This document shows, piece by piece, positions 63,802 to 64,000 of a stretch of DNA of 64,000 nt (position 1 is the first letter of the stretch; each line of letters begins with the position of its first letter). The notes under the pieces were generated by a model. It was not told the DNA's origin, made no database searches, and worked only from the letters and a program-made list of their open reading frames with translations. Source of the stretch: Rhizobium subbaraonis (lineage in GTDB: Bacteria; Pseudomonadota; Alphaproteobacteria; Rhizobiales; Rhizobiaceae). The translations under genes and the position numbers were made by a program. The stretch covers positions 62,001 to 126,000 of the forward strand of contig NZ_OBQD01000001.1 in the NCBI RefSeq assembly GCF_900220975.1, given 5' to 3'.

Positions 63802-64000
63802 TCAGATGACGATCACCTTCGTTCCGACATTGACGCGCTCGTAGAGGTCGATCACGTCCTCGTTGCGCATGCGGATGCAGCCGGAAGAGACCGCGTAGCC
63901 GATCGTCCATGGCGCATTGGTGCCGTGGATGCGATAGAGCGTCGAACCGAGATACATGGCCCGCGAGCCGAGCGGGTTTTCCGGGCCGCCCTCCATGAAG
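63802..64000 (-). CDS. L,D-transpeptidase, YkuD family (partial, cut by window end)
   Basis: Only the last 66 or so residues are in the window. They contain GGPENPLGSRAMYLG, the His block YRIHGTNAPWTIG, the catalytic Cys in VSSGCIRMRNEDVIDLY, and the end VNVGTKVIVI. These match the C-terminal part of the neighbouring transpeptidase closely, so the two genes are probably tandem paralogues. The 5' part lies beyond base 64000. Confidence 0.9.
   Translation of the reverse strand, partial: FMEGGPENPLGSRAMYLGSTLYRIHGTNAPWTIGYAVSSGCIRMRNEDVIDLYERVNVGTKVIVI

Overview
The window is a GC-rich, gene-dense piece of an alphaproteobacterial chromosome, most likely from Rhizobiaceae (Rhizobium, Ensifer or Shinella type). 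This rests on family content only: the plant/alphaproteobacterial GshA, an LsrB/VtlR-like LysR protein beside a DUF1127 gene, several sugar-type ABC operons, GlcDEF, a RIME-like intergenic repeat, and FixK/FNR-type boxes. No rRNA, CRISPR array, phage module or intact insertion sequence was seen. There is one tRNA, tRNA-Gln(CTG).

Layout. 0-4.4 kb: complete binding protein/permease/permease/ATPase operon for a sugar-type solute, with a RIME-like repeat inside it. 4.5-8.8 kb: glutathione S-transferase, an outer-membrane barrel, and a class III aminotransferase divergent from an XRE-cupin regulator. 8.8-15.5 kb: membrane adenylate cyclase divergent from a 986-residue RTX protein, then hemN. 15.5-19.3 kb: DUF899 gene with a small membrane protein, a TPR/HTH regulator, a beta-propeller protein and a GFA-family zinc protein. 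19.5-25.7 kb: LacI regulator converging on a five-gene overlapping operon (metallophosphoesterase, ATPase, two permeases, binding protein). 25.9-30 kb: a GlxA-type pseudogene, then LysR divergent from an MFS/cyclophilin-like/hydrolase operon. 30-35.4 kb: a less GC-rich stretch with a truncated methyltransferase, a truncated TPR regulator, and DUF2950/DUF3300 genes with a truncated HAD gene, ending at tRNA-Gln. 35.9-38.7 kb: overlapping ppx-rlmE-VOC operon. 38.7-48.1 kb: DHA2 exporter, Tat-type metallo-beta-lactamase-fold protein, guaB, adhP, a Tat-type dienelactone hydrolase, and divergent oxyR-katA. 48.3-55.4 kb: LsrB/VtlR-like regulator, DUF1127, DUF937, gshA, rsmE, PiT transporter, NUDIX. 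55.5-62.7 kb: GntR/FCD regulator, DUF3422, LysR, glcDEF. 62.9-64 kb: two L,D-transpeptidase genes, the last cut by the window edge.

How the parts connect. Redox and thiol functions recur (oxyR-katA, gshA, LsrB/VtlR-like protein, GST, GFA protein, DUF899). Two oxygen-linked genes, hemN and adhP, carry TTGA-N6-TCAA boxes with identical geometry to a -10-like hexamer. The adenylate cyclase and RTX genes share an intergenic region holding a perfect 16-bp palindrome that nearly fits the Sinorhizobium cAMP-Clr consensus, which suggests a local cAMP-controlled surface or secreted protein. Degenerate genes cluster between 25.9 kb and the tRNA, which looks like an accessory region in decay.
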